A stretch of DNA of 64,000 nt from an uncultured Oscillospiraceae bacterium (GCA_902492455.1 CABULH010000017.1:10195-74194), one strand, 5' to 3'; shown: positions 16,902 to 25,517, numbered from the stretch's first letter. Translations and numbers: made by a program. The notes: generated by a model not told the origin, from the letters alone.

Positions 16902-17468
16902 CTATTTTGCGACTTTCCAATCTGAAACAGTGATTTCGTAATAGCAATACTCACCGCTGATCTGTTCATGTTCTAAAATTTCTTTATACGCGGTTTTTAT
17001 ATGGCGTAAGCCGCTTTTTTGCAGGACTCGTCCGCTGGCGGGATTGTCCTTGTGATGGTAAGAATAGATTCTCTGCGCGCCTAGAACGGTAAAAGCAAAA
17101 TCTATGACACAGTTACACGCTTCCGTCATGATTCCCTTATTCCAGTGCTTTCTGCTCAGCGCGTAGTGAATGGAAAGACTGTTGTTTATGTCGTCGATAT
17201 CGGCAAGATATAGATAACCAATGGCCTCAGCATTCTTTTTCAATACGATAACCCAGTGATAAGTATCCGATTTTTCGTATTCATTTATCCAACCCGAAAG
17301 CAAGGTTTTCGTTTCGTCTATATTCTTGTGTGGTTTCCATTGCCAAAAACGACAAACTTCCGGATCGGTTACCCAGTTGCGATACATATCATCCGCATCG
17401 GAAATTTGATGCCTTCTAAGAACAAGGCGATTTGTTTCCAAGAATTGTGTTCCTACGTGATGAAGCAT
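16902..17468 (-). CDS. GNAT N-acetyltransferase, RimJ/RimL type
   Basis: The 188-residue protein starts FLETNRLVLRRHQISDADDM and has IHYALSRKHWNKGIMTEACNCVIDFAF and SYHHKDNPASGRVLQKSGL, which are the acetyl-CoA loop and the late asparagine motif of the RimJ/RimL group. Members acetylate protein amino-termini or small molecules. GGAGGTGAAATCACC precedes the ATG. Composition is AT-richer than neighbours. Confidence 0.85.
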   Translation of the reverse strand: MLHHVGTQFLETNRLVLRRHQISDADDMYRNWVTDPEVCRFWQWKPHKNIDETKTLLSGWINEYEKSDTYHWVIVLKKNAEAIGYLYLADIDDINNSLSIHYALSRKHWNKGIMTEACNCVIDFAFTVLGAQRIYSYHHKDNPASGRVLQKSGLRHIKTAYKEILEHEQISGEYCYYEITVSDWKVAK

Positions 17469-17571
17469 GGTGATTTCACCTCCGCTCAGTATCCATCCTT
17501 CCCGTGTATTGCTTTCCTATAGTCTAATTGTGGTGATGATAAATGTCAAATGGGTTGTGGATTAAGGGGGC

Positions 17572-17630
17572 TTGACAATTATATCTTACAAGTGTAAGAT
17601 ATAAACACTTACAGTTGTAAGATAAGGAGG
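17572..17630 (+). promoter_or_regulatory. BlaI-type promoter with two operators
   Basis: TTGACA (17572-17577), a 17-bp spacer and TAAGAT (17595-17600) form the promoter. Two palindromes, CTTACAAGTGTAAG (17585-17598) and CTTACAGTTGTAAG (17608-17621), overlap the -10 and the start region. The TACA-N-TGTA core is the classic BlaI/MecI operator, so the downstream regulator probably represses itself. Confidence 0.85.
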
Positions 17631-17637
17631 GATCGGG

Positions 17638-18027
17638 ATGCGCGCCCTGCCGCATATTTCCGACGCGGAGCTGGAGCTGATGCAGATTTTATGGAAGAAC
17701 CGGGAGGAGGAGGGATATCTTCCTCTGAGCACGGCGGAAATTATGGAGCGGCTGGGAACCGGCTGGTCGGTTTCCACCGTTTTCACCCTGCTGTCCCGGC
17801 TGGTGAATAAGGGGGCGCTCGCCTGCCGCAAGGAGGGCAGAGCCAACCTATACACCGCTTTGATCCGGGAGGAGGAATACCGGGGCCGGGAGACCCGGCG
17901 GCTGGTGGACCGGCTGTATGCCGGTTCCCTCAAGGACATGGTGGCCTCCCTATGCGACGAGCGGGTGAGTCCCCGGGAGCTGGAGGAGCTGGCAGCGCTT
18001 CTGGAAGAAAAGAGGAAGGGTTTATGA
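17638..18027 (+). CDS. BlaI/MecI/CopY family repressor
   Basis: The 129-residue winged-helix protein begins ISDAELELMQILWKN and contains the recognition region GWSVSTVFTLLSRLVNKGALACRKEGRANLYTA. Family members bind TACA-N-TGTA operators as dimers and are removed by a membrane protease of the BlaR1 type. It overlaps the next gene (ATGA), which encodes exactly such a partner, and two matching operators precede it. The target could be cell-wall stress genes; no beta-lactamase is present. Confidence 0.9.
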   Translation: MRALPHISDAELELMQILWKNREEEGYLPLSTAEIMERLGTGWSVSTVFTLLSRLVNKGALACRKEGRANLYTALIREEEYRGRETRRLVDRLYAGSLKDMVASLCDERVSPRELEELAALLEEKRKGL

Positions 18028-19433
18028 GGGGGGCGGTGCTCCAGGCCCTGCCCACCCTGGCGCTGGTTTCCCTGCTGGCGGTGATTCTGCTGCTGCTGGC
18101 GCCGGTGCTGAACCGCCGCGCCGCCGCCGGGGTGCGGTGTTTGATCTGGGGGGCGCTGCTGCTGCGGTTGCTGCTGCCCTTTTCCCTTTACGCGCCGATT
18201 CAAGTGGATGTGGAGGTGCCGGCGGACAGCCGGCTGCTGCCGTTGGAGGATGATTCGGCCGGCATATCCGGCGTTGCCGGTCCCCAGGAGGAAGAAGCGG
18301 CGAAGCCGTCCGGGAGGGCTTTCCCCTGGGGGCTGCTGGTTTGGGGCGCCGGGGCGGCGATGTTCTGGGGCTGGCACGCGGGGGTGATGCTCCGCTTTAG
18401 GCGGCGGGCGGAGAGGATGCGGCGGCCCTGGCCGCCGGAATGGCCCCAGCCGGAGGGCATGTCCGCCCGGGTATCCGCCGGGGTGACCGGCCCGGTTTTG
18501 GTGGGATGGCGGCGGCCGAGGCTGTATCTGCCCGCCGAAGGCTGGGACGGGGAGGCGTTGGAATGGGTTTACGCTCACGAGGATCGGCATCGCCGTTCGG
18601 GGGACATCCTCATCAAGTACGGCCTGCTGCTGGTTCGGGGGCTGCTGTGGTTCCATCCGGTGGTGCATTGGCTGGCTTTCCAGCTGCGGCGGGATCTGGA
18701 GCTGCGCTGTGACGAGGCGGTGCTGAAGAATTTGGAGGCCGGGCAGCGGCTGGCTTATGGCGAGATTCTGCTGCGGATGGCGGGCCGGGGCCGGGGACGG
18801 GGGCTGCCCTTCCCGGCGGCCGGATTCCTGGGCAGGCGTTCCCTGATGCGGGAACGGATCGAGGAGGTCCTGCGGGAGGGCAGGCGCAGGCGGGGGACCT
18901 GGCTGCTGCTGCCGGTGGCGGCGATGCTGCTGGGGATCTCCCTGGTGGCGGTGATGCCCGTCGCCGCGGCGCTGCCGCTGCCTTTGCCGCCGGTTTCCCT
19001 GCCGCCGGGAAGCCCAGGCGAGGGGGAAACGGCTCAGCCGGAGAGCATCCGGCTCAGTTGGCCGGTGCCCGCTCACCGGCATATCACCGCCTCCTACGGC
19101 TACCGCTGGGGGACGCTCCACGGCGGCATCGACATTGCCGGGGGAGATGCGCCGGTGATAGGGGAAAGGGTGGTTGCCGCCGCGGACGGCGTGGTGGCGG
19201 AAGCCGGATATTCCCCGGAAGAGGGCAACTATCTCTGGCTGGATCACGGCGGCGGCTGGCGCACCTTTTACGCGCATCTGCAGGAAACGGAGGCGGCCGT
19301 GGGAACGCGGGTGAAGCAGGGAGAGGGCATCGCCCGGGCGGGGAACACCGGAAGGGTGAGCGGGCCCCATCTTCATTTTGGACTGTACCACCAGGGGAAG
19401 GCCTGCGACCCGCTGCCCTATTTGATCGGATAA
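18024..19433 (+). CDS. BlaR1-like M56 peptidase fused to an M23 domain
   Basis: The 469-residue protein starts with two membrane helices, has an M56 zinc motif HEDRH at residues 185-189 with a further acid in the LELRCDEAVL segment, another helix near residue 300, and an outward-facing M23 endopeptidase domain with HGGIDIA (His 366) and HLHF (His 449, His 451). BlaR1 proteins normally end in a penicillin-sensor domain; here a LytM-type peptidoglycan domain takes its place. It may sense or cut peptidoglycan and signal to the repressor encoded just upstream. Confidence 0.85.
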   Translation: MRGAVLQALPTLALVSLLAVILLLLAPVLNRRAAAGVRCLIWGALLLRLLLPFSLYAPIQVDVEVPADSRLLPLEDDSAGISGVAGPQEEEAAKPSGRAFPWGLLVWGAGAAMFWGWHAGVMLRFRRRAERMRRPWPPEWPQPEGMSARVSAGVTGPVLVGWRRPRLYLPAEGWDGEALEWVYAHEDRHRRSGDILIKYGLLLVRGLLWFHPVVHWLAFQLRRDLELRCDEAVLKNLEAGQRLAYGEILLRMAGRGRGRGLPFPAAGFLGRRSLMRERIEEVLREGRRRRGTWLLLPVAAMLLGISLVAVMPVAAALPLPLPPVSLPPGSPGEGETAQPESIRLSWPVPAHRHITASYGYRWGTLHGGIDIAGGDAPVIGERVVAAADGVVAEAGYSPEEGNYLWLDHGGGWRTFYAHLQETEAAVGTRVKQGEGIARAGNTGRVSGPHLHFGLYHQGKACDPLPYLIG

Positions 19434-19467
19434 CGGGTGGAGCAGCGGCAAGCTTCAAGGGAAAAGG

Positions 19468-20703
19468 ATGGGGAAGATGAAAGGAAAGCAATGGCTGGCG
19501 ATGGGAATGGCGGTGCTGCTGCTGGGAAGCGGCTGGCCGTCGGCTCCGGCCCGGGCGGAGAGCGAAAGCGAGCTGCGGGACAAGCTGTCGGCGCTGGAAC
19601 GCCAGGAACAGGAGCTGAAGGACAAGGCGGCGGCTTCCAAAAAGGATTTGCAGAATCGGCAGCAGCATTTGGAGGATCTCCGCGCCCAGATCGACAACAT
19701 CGTCCGGCAGGTGAGGCTGCTGGACGGGGAACTGGAAGCGCTGGAAGCGGACATCGGGGAGAAGGACCGGCAGATTGAGGCGAAGGAAGAGGCGGCCGCC
19801 GGGCTGGAAACCGATATCGCCCAGCGGCGGCGGAAGCTGGGGACCAAGCTGCAGCGGATTTCTCAGACCGGGAGCTTTTCCAGCCTGCAGATGCTGCTGA
19901 ATGCGGACAGCTATGTGGATTATCTGGTGAAGAACCAGTGCATCCGGCAGATTACCGAGAAGGATCAGGCGGATATGGACGCGCTGGAAGCGGATATCCA
20001 CGCCCTGGAGCAGGAGCGCAAGGCGCTGGAGGCGAGCCGTCTGGCGGTGGCGAAGCGCAAGGAGGAAGCGGAGGCCCTCCGGGGGCAAACCGACGGGAAA
20101 AAGCGGAGCATGGAAGCCGTTTACGCCCAGGTGCGGGACACGGTATCGGAAATGGAAAAGGATCAGAAGGTACTGGAGAAGAATCTCAAGGAAAACCAGA
20201 GGATGCAGGAGGAGATGGATAAAAAGATCGCGGCGCTGAACAAGAAGCCCAGCGAGGCGGGGGATTACAAGGGCGGCACCATGTTCTGGCCGGTGCCCAC
20301 CATCCACACCCTCAGCGACTGGTTCGGCCGCCTGCGGAACGGTAAGCCCCACAAGGGCATCGATATCGCCAACCATCCCACCATCCCGGTATACGGGCAG
20401 AAGATCGTCGCCGCGGCGGACGGCAAGGTGCTCACCGCCTTCACCGCCAATACCACCGGCGGCGGATACGGCTATCATGTGATTATCGACCACGGCACCG
20501 ACGCCAAGGGGCAGCGGATCACCACCCTTTACGCCCATATGTCGGAGGTGTTCGTCAAAGCCGGGCAGACCGTCAAGGGCGGCGAGACGGTGCTGGGCAA
20601 GGCGGGCGACACCGGCCGGGTCAGCGGGCCCCATCTTCACTTTGAGGTGCGGGTCAACAACGTTTGCGTGGACCCCATCGGCAAGGGGTACGTCAAACCG
20701 TAA
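19468..20703 (+). CDS. EnvC-like coiled-coil M23 peptidase
   Basis: The 411-residue secreted protein has a signal peptide ending near ARAES (about residue 33), a coiled coil from about 35 to 260 (KLSALERQEQELKDK and similar), and an M23 domain with HKGIDIA and VSGPHLHFEV near the end, keeping the zinc ligands. Such proteins cut peptidoglycan or activate amidases at division. ATG 19468 follows AAGGGAAAAGG; ATG 19477 is an alternative. It lies 34 bases after the M56-M23 gene and is probably in the same operon. Confidence 0.85.
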   Translation: MGKMKGKQWLAMGMAVLLLGSGWPSAPARAESESELRDKLSALERQEQELKDKAAASKKDLQNRQQHLEDLRAQIDNIVRQVRLLDGELEALEADIGEKDRQIEAKEEAAAGLETDIAQRRRKLGTKLQRISQTGSFSSLQMLLNADSYVDYLVKNQCIRQITEKDQADMDALEADIHALEQERKALEASRLAVAKRKEEAEALRGQTDGKKRSMEAVYAQVRDTVSEMEKDQKVLEKNLKENQRMQEEMDKKIAALNKKPSEAGDYKGGTMFWPVPTIHTLSDWFGRLRNGKPHKGIDIANHPTIPVYGQKIVAAADGKVLTAFTANTTGGGYGYHVIIDHGTDAKGQRITTLYAHMSEVFVKAGQTVKGGETVLGKAGDTGRVSGPHLHFEVRVNNVCVDPIGKGYVKP

Positions 20704-20720
20704 GGATAAAAGGATAAAAA

Positions 20721-20752
20721 GAGAGCCTGGGAACACATTCGTGTTCCCAGGC
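20721..20752. terminator. Perfect hairpin after the M23 gene
   Basis: GAGCCTGGGAACAC and GTGTTCCCAGGCTC pair perfectly over 14 bases around ATTC. No T run follows, so it may act as an RNA-stabilising end. Confidence 0.6.
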
Positions 20753-20830
20753 TCAGCGTCTCAAAGAAGGCCTAAACGGAGACCGGTTCCTTACTATCGG
20801 GCGTGATCCATCCATCACGCTGTGGGGGCC

Positions 20831-22087
20831 TTATGCCGCAGGCGGATTCAGACCGATATTCAGGATATGCAGAGTGTCGTTCCACCAATAGAGGTAGGGT
20901 TTGGTATAACCCGCACCGGAAAGGAGGCGATTCAGTTTTGCGCAGTTATTGTCCGTCCACTGTTTAGCCTTGGCGTAGTCATTCGGGTTTTGAAACCGGA
21001 TTGTGAGCATATTGCTTCCCGTCTGGTACTGGAGGCGGAAGATACGGATGGTTTCCGTTTCGTTATAGGCTGTGAGATAACAGCCTTGGCGCACATGGTA
21101 ATAGAAAGGCGTGGGATCTTTACCGTCTCCGGGAATGCCAATAGAGTGGCTGTCATCCAATCCTTCCAGCTCATCGGGGGAAACACAGAAATAGTCGCGA
21201 AAAATATACGGGTTTCCACTGGCGTCCGTCATGTCGGAGTCGTTCCATGTCGGGTCGATATATAGATAGCTTTTACCCTCTCCGTTTGCGAGGATGATTT
21301 CGTTCCATGCATGGGAGCGATCCGCGCTTTCCCTGGTTATACACGCGGGGCCGTTGGGCGTTTGCGCCAGTACATAATCAAAGGCATACGCATAGCCCAC
21401 GCATACCGCGGAGCGCTTCACCAGGGCGCCGTAAATATCCCGGATATGCTTTCCCTGCAGGGACTGATCATAGGCTGCAAGTCGGCAAATTTCATCGTGT
21501 ACAATCTCAGCCGTTTCCCATTCATCGGCATTTTTCGGAATTTTCGCCAGTATCGCAGCCGTGACACGGTCAATTTCCTTCTGCATGGAGGAAATATCGG
21601 ACATATCACTATTATATTGGAAGGAAACCAAGCCGCCGAAGGCGTAGGTCTGTCCCGCCTCCGGTTCAATAGGGCCTATGTGATCCACTATGCCGGAAAC
21701 CCAAAAGCAGCCGACATCCAGATTCGACCAGTCAAACCTAACCAAATTTTTCACGTAGACGGTGGGCTCCATATTGCGGACAGCTTCCCTAATCTCTTGA
21801 TTGGCTTCGTCCCACCGTTCCAGATCCTTGCCAAAATCCACTACTCGGACGCCGGGCGGCGGACCGTTTTTCGATTCATCCCCGGATGTCTCCCTAGATG
21901 AATCCTTGGAGGAGACGTGGATTCCCCCTCCATAAGAATGGTTAGCGGCGGGCTGGCTGGCGCAGCCTGTGAACATACTGGCATACAGTGCTGTGGCAAG
22001 CCCAAGGACAAAGTATAGTAAGCTTTTCTTCTTCCTGTTATTCCGGGGGGCAGAAGCGTTTTTTGATGACAGTATTATTGTTTTCAT
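20831..22087 (-). CDS. Transglutaminase-like lipoprotein
   Basis: The 418-residue protein has a basic start, one hydrophobic segment and a lipobox ending at Cys 42 (SMFTGC), so it should be a lipoprotein on the outer face of the membrane. The carboxy half shows the transglutaminase-like triad: Cys in RSAVCVGYAYAF, His in RSHAWNE and Asp in LYIDPTW. Family members are mostly cysteine peptidases or of unknown role. The start at 22087 has only a distant AAAAAGG; the frame is open 31 codons further up. Confidence 0.75.
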   Translation of the reverse strand: MKTIILSSKNASAPRNNRKKKSLLYFVLGLATALYASMFTGCASQPAANHSYGGGIHVSSKDSSRETSGDESKNGPPPGVRVVDFGKDLERWDEANQEIREAVRNMEPTVYVKNLVRFDWSNLDVGCFWVSGIVDHIGPIEPEAGQTYAFGGLVSFQYNSDMSDISSMQKEIDRVTAAILAKIPKNADEWETAEIVHDEICRLAAYDQSLQGKHIRDIYGALVKRSAVCVGYAYAFDYVLAQTPNGPACITRESADRSHAWNEIILANGEGKSYLYIDPTWNDSDMTDASGNPYIFRDYFCVSPDELEGLDDSHSIGIPGDGKDPTPFYYHVRQGCYLTAYNETETIRIFRLQYQTGSNMLTIRFQNPNDYAKAKQWTDNNCAKLNRLLSGAGYTKPYLYWWNDTLHILNIGLNPPAA

Positions 22088-22344
22088 CCTTATCTGTTCA
22101 TTCCTTTTTATGGCAGACCGGTTGACGGATGTCGGTTTATATTTTATCCATAACATAATACTAAAATCTGATGAAACCATTTTATTCTTTCCGGGCTACA
22201 AAGCGTTATCCTCCTTACTGGGTGTCAGCCCAGCGGCGTCGTCTGCCTTTTCTGGCACAATTCATCCTCGATGAAAGTTAGTATAACATGGAGGCAAAAC
22301 GGAGTCAACAGGTCAGAATCCTTTCCGCCAAGCCGTGAGGAAAC
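22088..22344. other. Intergenic, AT-rich, no gene seen
   Basis: Between the lipoprotein start and the terminator of the next minus-strand gene I see only short frames without ribosome sites. It probably holds the lipoprotein promoter. Confidence 0.4.
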
Positions 22345-22376
22345 CAAAAAATCCCGGAAGCGCGGGAGCGCTTCCG
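22345..22376 (-). terminator. Terminator of the CofE-like gene
   Basis: On the minus strand CGGAAGCG and CGCTTCCG pair around CTCCCG and are followed by GGATTTTTT. Confidence 0.85.
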
Positions 22377-22387
22377 AGACGGATGAA

Positions 22388-23578
22388 TTATTCCGAATAG
22401 TTGGTGAAATAGCCCTGAACCAGCACCACGGGGGTGCCCTTATCGCCGCTGCCGGAGGTCAGGTCGCACAGGGAGCCGATCAGGTCGGTGAGGCGGCGGG
22501 GGGTGGTGCCCTGGGTCACCATGCTGCCCTTCAAATCCTGGTCCTTCTGGGCGATATAATTGGAGATGGCCGCCTTCAGCTCTTCGCCCTTGAGGTCGGC
22601 AAAATCATTGTCCGCCAGGTATTTCAGCTTTACCTCGTTGGGGGTGCCCTCCAGACCGGAGGTATAGGCGGGAGAAACCACCGGATCGGCCAGCTCCCAG
22701 ATCTTGCCCACCGGGTCCTTGAAGGCGCCGTCGCCGTAGACCATCACTTCGATCTGCTTGCCGGTGGCCTGGATCAGCTTTTCCTGCACCGCCTTGACGA
22801 ACTGGCCGCAGTGCCGGGGAAAGAGTTTAACGGTTGTTTCAGTGGCCTTGTTGGAGCCCAGCAGGCCGTAGGAAGCGTTGTAGCCGCTGCCGTCCACCGG
22901 GGCGCTGAGAATCTCGTCCAGGCCGTAGACGGTTTTGGCTCCGGCGGCTTTCAGCAGCCGTTTGGTGCGGTTGCGGGTATGGATATCGCAGGCCAGCACA
23001 TCCGGGGTTTTGGTGAGGATGGTGGTGGCGTTGTTGGAGAAAAGCACCTCCACCTCGGCCCCTTCCTCCCGGATGAGGGAGGTGTAATACTCCACATAAT
23101 CCACGCCGGTGAAGGTATGCTTGCGGTAGCCGAACAGCTCCCGGTATTTTTTCTCGGTGAGCACGTCGGTCCAGGGATTGACCCCTTTCTCATCCAGCTC
23201 GTCCGGATCAAAAAGATGATTGCCTACCTCATCGGAGGGATAGGCCAGCATCAGGGTAATTTTATCCGCGCCCCGGGCGATGCCCCGCAGGCAGATGGCA
23301 AAACGGTTGCGGCTCAGAATGGGGAAGATAACGCCCACGTGCCCGCCGGGGAATTTGGCGCGGACATCGGTGGCGATGGCGTCCACCGAGGCGTAGTTGC
23401 CCTGCGCCCGGGCCACGATGGCTTCGGTCGCCGCCACAACGTCCTTATCTTGAAACGCAAAGCCTTCGCATCTGGCAGCCTCCAGCACGGAATCCGCCAC
23501 GATCTGCGCGACGTCGTCTCCTTCACGGATGATGGGGGTACGGATCCCCCGGACCACGGTTCCCACTGTTCTAGACAT
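22388..23578 (-). CDS. Coenzyme F420-0:L-glutamate ligase (CofE)-like protein
   Basis: The 396-residue protein starts with GIRTPIIREGDDVAQIVADSV and has the CofE-type segment DKDVVAATEAIVARAQGNY and the acid cluster FDPDELDEKG. CofE adds glutamate to F420-0, but Clostridia generally lack F420, so this longer (about 390 residue) family is likely to act on another acceptor. It is monocistronic with its own terminator. S-adenosylmethionine synthetase was considered and rejected because none of its motifs occur. Confidence 0.75.
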   Translation of the reverse strand: MSRTVGTVVRGIRTPIIREGDDVAQIVADSVLEAARCEGFAFQDKDVVAATEAIVARAQGNYASVDAIATDVRAKFPGGHVGVIFPILSRNRFAICLRGIARGADKITLMLAYPSDEVGNHLFDPDELDEKGVNPWTDVLTEKKYRELFGYRKHTFTGVDYVEYYTSLIREEGAEVEVLFSNNATTILTKTPDVLACDIHTRNRTKRLLKAAGAKTVYGLDEILSAPVDGSGYNASYGLLGSNKATETTVKLFPRHCGQFVKAVQEKLIQATGKQIEVMVYGDGAFKDPVGKIWELADPVVSPAYTSGLEGTPNEVKLKYLADNDFADLKGEELKAAISNYIAQKDQDLKGSMVTQGTTPRRLTDLIGSLCDLTSGSGDKGTPVVLVQGYFTNYSE

Positions 23579-23745
23579 ACGCGTCCTCCATTTCTCGTTC
23601 CCGGTTGCCCTGTTTTGACAAAACCTGAAACATTATACACCATAAGCCCCGCCGGTGTAAATCCTTTTTCGACAATCCCCGAAAAATTCATTTCTTTTTC
23701 CCGGCTGAAAGCCAGGGAGATAAAGAGAAAAAATAGGGTTGGCTT

Positions 23746-23779
23746 TTGTCTGGCATAATGATAATATTATGCCAGACAA
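23746..23779. promoter_or_regulatory. Inverted-repeat operator before the first RHH gene
   Basis: TTGTCTGGCATAAT and its complement ATTATGCCAGACAA flank six bases, directly before the ribosome site of the 58-codon gene. Its position suits self-repression. Confidence 0.7.
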
Positions 23780-23794
23780 AAGTGAGGTGATGAT

Positions 23795-23971
23795 TTGACG
23801 TCTAAGAAACTGGGTCGCCCTACGACTGATCCTCGCCCCCACAAAATCAGCATCCGCCTCAATAACAAAAGCAAACAGATACTGGATGTCTATTGTCTGC
23901 AAAATGCAGTCAACAAAACGGAGGCTATCGAAAAGGGAATCGAGAAGTTGGAGGATGACCTCAAAAAATGA
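23795..23971 (+). CDS. Small ribbon-helix-helix-type protein A
   Basis: The 58-residue protein starts with TTG after GAGGTGATGAT and reads KKLGRPTTDPRPHKISIRLNN, then a helix pair ending EAIEKGIEKLEDDLKK. The GRPT-DP start and strand-helix-helix size fit CopG/Arc-like repressors. Its 3' end and following 80 bases are almost identical to those of the gene at 24773, so the two are a duplication. The partner or target is not visible. Confidence 0.65.
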   Translation: MTSKKLGRPTTDPRPHKISIRLNNKSKQILDVYCLQNAVNKTEAIEKGIEKLEDDLKK

Positions 23972-24040
23972 AGGAAGCGGCGCGTCTCCGTCAAAGTCAA
24001 CGCCGCTTCCCCTGCCGACACATGCCCGAAGGCAGATGTG
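23966..24040 (+). terminator. Hairpin cassette after RHH gene A
   Basis: GGAAGCGGCG and CGCCGCTTCC pair around about 20 bases, followed by CCTGCCGACACATGCCCGAA. The same 75-base segment with few changes follows the gene ending at 24949. Confidence 0.65.
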
Positions 24041-24088
24041 GTGAAAAGCATCTAATAAAGCTTAATTTTCTGCATCAATGGGTTTATC

Positions 24089-24262
24089 TTATACCTTTTT
24101 GGCTTTCTCTTGTTCTTTTTCAAGTTGTTCCAATCCTAAACGTATCAGATCTAGCGTTGCGGCAGAACGGCTTGGATAACGATTTTCAAAGCGGAAATCG
24201 TCAATGCGTTTTAACAATTCATCATCAACAATGACTGTAAAGCGTGGCTTTTCGGTTGGCAT
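24089..24262 (-). CDS. Small ribbon-helix-helix-type protein B
   Basis: The 57-residue protein (MPTEKPRFTVIVDDELLKRID, then YPSRSAATLDLIRLGLEQLEKEQ) has a clear strand followed by two helices, typical of RHH repressors. GGAGGTGACAGTA precedes the ATG at 24262. It is divergent from the next gene, and the 150-base space between holds repeated copies of GGTTCATAGGTTCTG-type arms. Confidence 0.7.
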   Translation of the reverse strand: MPTEKPRFTVIVDDELLKRIDDFRFENRYPSRSAATLDLIRLGLEQLEKEQEKAKKV

Positions 24263-24289
24263 TACTGTCACCTCCTTGCAGTTCATATT

Positions 24290-24400
24290 ATGCACAGGTT
24301 CATAGGTTCTGTCAACAATTTTGTGAAAACCTCTTGACGGGTTCAGAACCTATGAACTATAATAAAGAAGGCCTACCGGTTCTGAACCTATGAACCTCAA
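24290..24400. promoter_or_regulatory. Divergent regulatory region with repeated inverted arms
   Basis: Three copies of a roughly 15-base motif (GGTTCATAGGTTCTG; GGTTCAGAACCTATGAAC; GGTTCTGAACCTATGAACC) lie around a TTGACG...TATAAT promoter facing right. They look like operator sites for one or both of the divergent RHH proteins. Confidence 0.65.
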
Positions 24401-24413
24401 AGGAGGTGAGTAT

Positions 24414-24602
24414 ATGGCTGCAGCACTTACAAGGTTGACATTTGTTGTGACAAAGGAGATGGAACCACTCCTTTCTAATGTAAAGAAGAATCAGTTTTAT
24501 GACTGCACACAGTCTGACATGATTCGTGCATTAGTGTTGGCAGGACTGGACGCTTTGGATGAAAAAGGGGCAAAGGAAAAGCGACCCGCCAGGGCCGGAT
24601 GA
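24414..24602 (+). CDS. Small ribbon-helix-helix-type protein C
   Basis: The 62-residue protein begins MAAALTRLTFVVTKEMEPLLSNVKK and continues with a second helix (TQSDMIRALVLAGLDAL), again the RHH plan. AAAGGAGGTGAG precedes the ATG. It is divergent from protein B and shares the operator-rich gap. Its carboxy-terminal basic tail is short. The target is likely its own promoter. Confidence 0.65.
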   Translation: MAAALTRLTFVVTKEMEPLLSNVKKNQFYDCTQSDMIRALVLAGLDALDEKGAKEKRPARAG

Positions 24603-24723
24603 ATATTTGGTATTTTGAGGAAGTGTGTAGATGGATGTTTCTAAACTGACTTTTGGGTTGGGAAGAGCAGAAGCTATCCGTCGGGGTATTATCGGCCTAA
24701 AGGGAGAAAAATAGGGTTGACTT

Positions 24724-24762
24724 TTGATATACATAAGTGCTATGTTTATGTATATCAAAAGG
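24724..24762. promoter_or_regulatory. Inverted-repeat operator before RHH gene D
   Basis: TTTTGATATACATA and TATGTATATCAAAA flank 11 bases immediately before GGAGGTG. The sequence is unrelated to the operators of genes A, B and C, so each regulator seems to have its own site. Confidence 0.7.
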
Positions 24763-24772
24763 AGGTGAATAC

Positions 24773-24949
24773 TTGGCAAATTCAAAAATGGGGCGTCCTA
24801 CTGACAATCCCAAAGACAAGACGCTTTTTGTTCGTTTGGACGGTGAAAGCAGCGAAGTATTAGAAACCTATTGCGAACAAGAACAGGTAACAAAAGCAGA
24901 AGCAGCACGGCGTGGGATCAAGAAGTTAAAGGATGACCTCAAAAAATGA
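24773..24949 (+). CDS. Small ribbon-helix-helix-type protein D
   Basis: The 58-residue protein starts with TTG after AAAGGAGGTGAATAC and reads KMGRPTDNPKDKTLFVRLDGE, ending EAARRGIKKLKDDLKK. It is a paralogue of protein A, with matching ends and a different middle. The following hairpin segment is shared with gene A. Confidence 0.65.
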   Translation: MANSKMGRPTDNPKDKTLFVRLDGESSEVLETYCEQEQVTKAEAARRGIKKLKDDLKK

Positions 24950-25093
24950 AGGAAGCGGCGCGCCTCCGTCAAAGCAAACGCCGCTTCCCCTGCCGACACA
25001 TGCCCGAAGGCAGATGTGACACAAATACTATAACATGTGCCGCGTCTCCTTTCAAGCGTTGTTGGCGAACAATTTGAGAAAGGAAAGAAAACG

Positions 25094-25408
25094 ATGCGCA
25101 GCTGTATAACCGAATTTTTAGACCACCGGATGGAAGAGATCGCGCAAAGCCTCCGCAGCAGCAACGCTGCCTATTCCCTGGCCGTGGAGAAGAGCCAATT
25201 CCTCTTTGAAAGCATCGAACCGATTATAAGCAATAAGAAGGATATTTGTATCAGTGTGGGGGACTGCACCAACTTTCGGGAGTATTTCGAGCTGGAAATG
25301 GAAGCCGCCGCCATCATGCAGAGGGAATTATACCGGCAGGGGTATCTGGATTGCGTCAGCCTCCTGGTAAAGCTGGGATTATTGACGGGCAGGGAGGCCC
25401 CGCTATGA
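25094..25408 (+). CDS. Unknown 104-residue helical protein
   Basis: The protein (MRSCITEFLDHRMEEIAQSLRSSN...) looks all-helical and soluble, and I do not recognise it. GAAAGGAAAGAAAACG precedes the ATG. About 80 bases in another frame after its stop could code for HFSLGIKPGTVLMAEVFNGG, so the gene may be a shortened or frameshifted member of a larger family. Confidence 0.5.
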   Translation: MRSCITEFLDHRMEEIAQSLRSSNAAYSLAVEKSQFLFESIEPIISNKKDICISVGDCTNFREYFELEMEAAAIMQRELYRQGYLDCVSLLVKLGLLTGREAPL

Positions 25409-25517
25409 GCGCCATTTTTCCCTGGGCATCAAGCCGGGCACGGTCCTGATGGCCGAGGTGTTCAACGGCGGAAGCATCGCCAACGAATCATAGCGCCGCG
25501 CATAAATATACGCAAAG

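Noticed and set aside
17586..19451. A 621-codon minus-strand frame opposite the BlaI and M56-M23 genes
   Set aside because: Pro/Gln/Arg-rich shadow of GC-rich coding sequence without start signal; the plus strand has clear family motifs.
22388..23578. S-adenosylmethionine synthetase
   Set aside because: None of its signature motifs (such as GEITT-type or GGGAFSGKD) occurs; the CofE-like start and middle fit better.
25409..25495. Separate small gene after the 104-residue protein
   Set aside because: The frame with natural-looking residues has no start; it is at best a remnant of the preceding gene.
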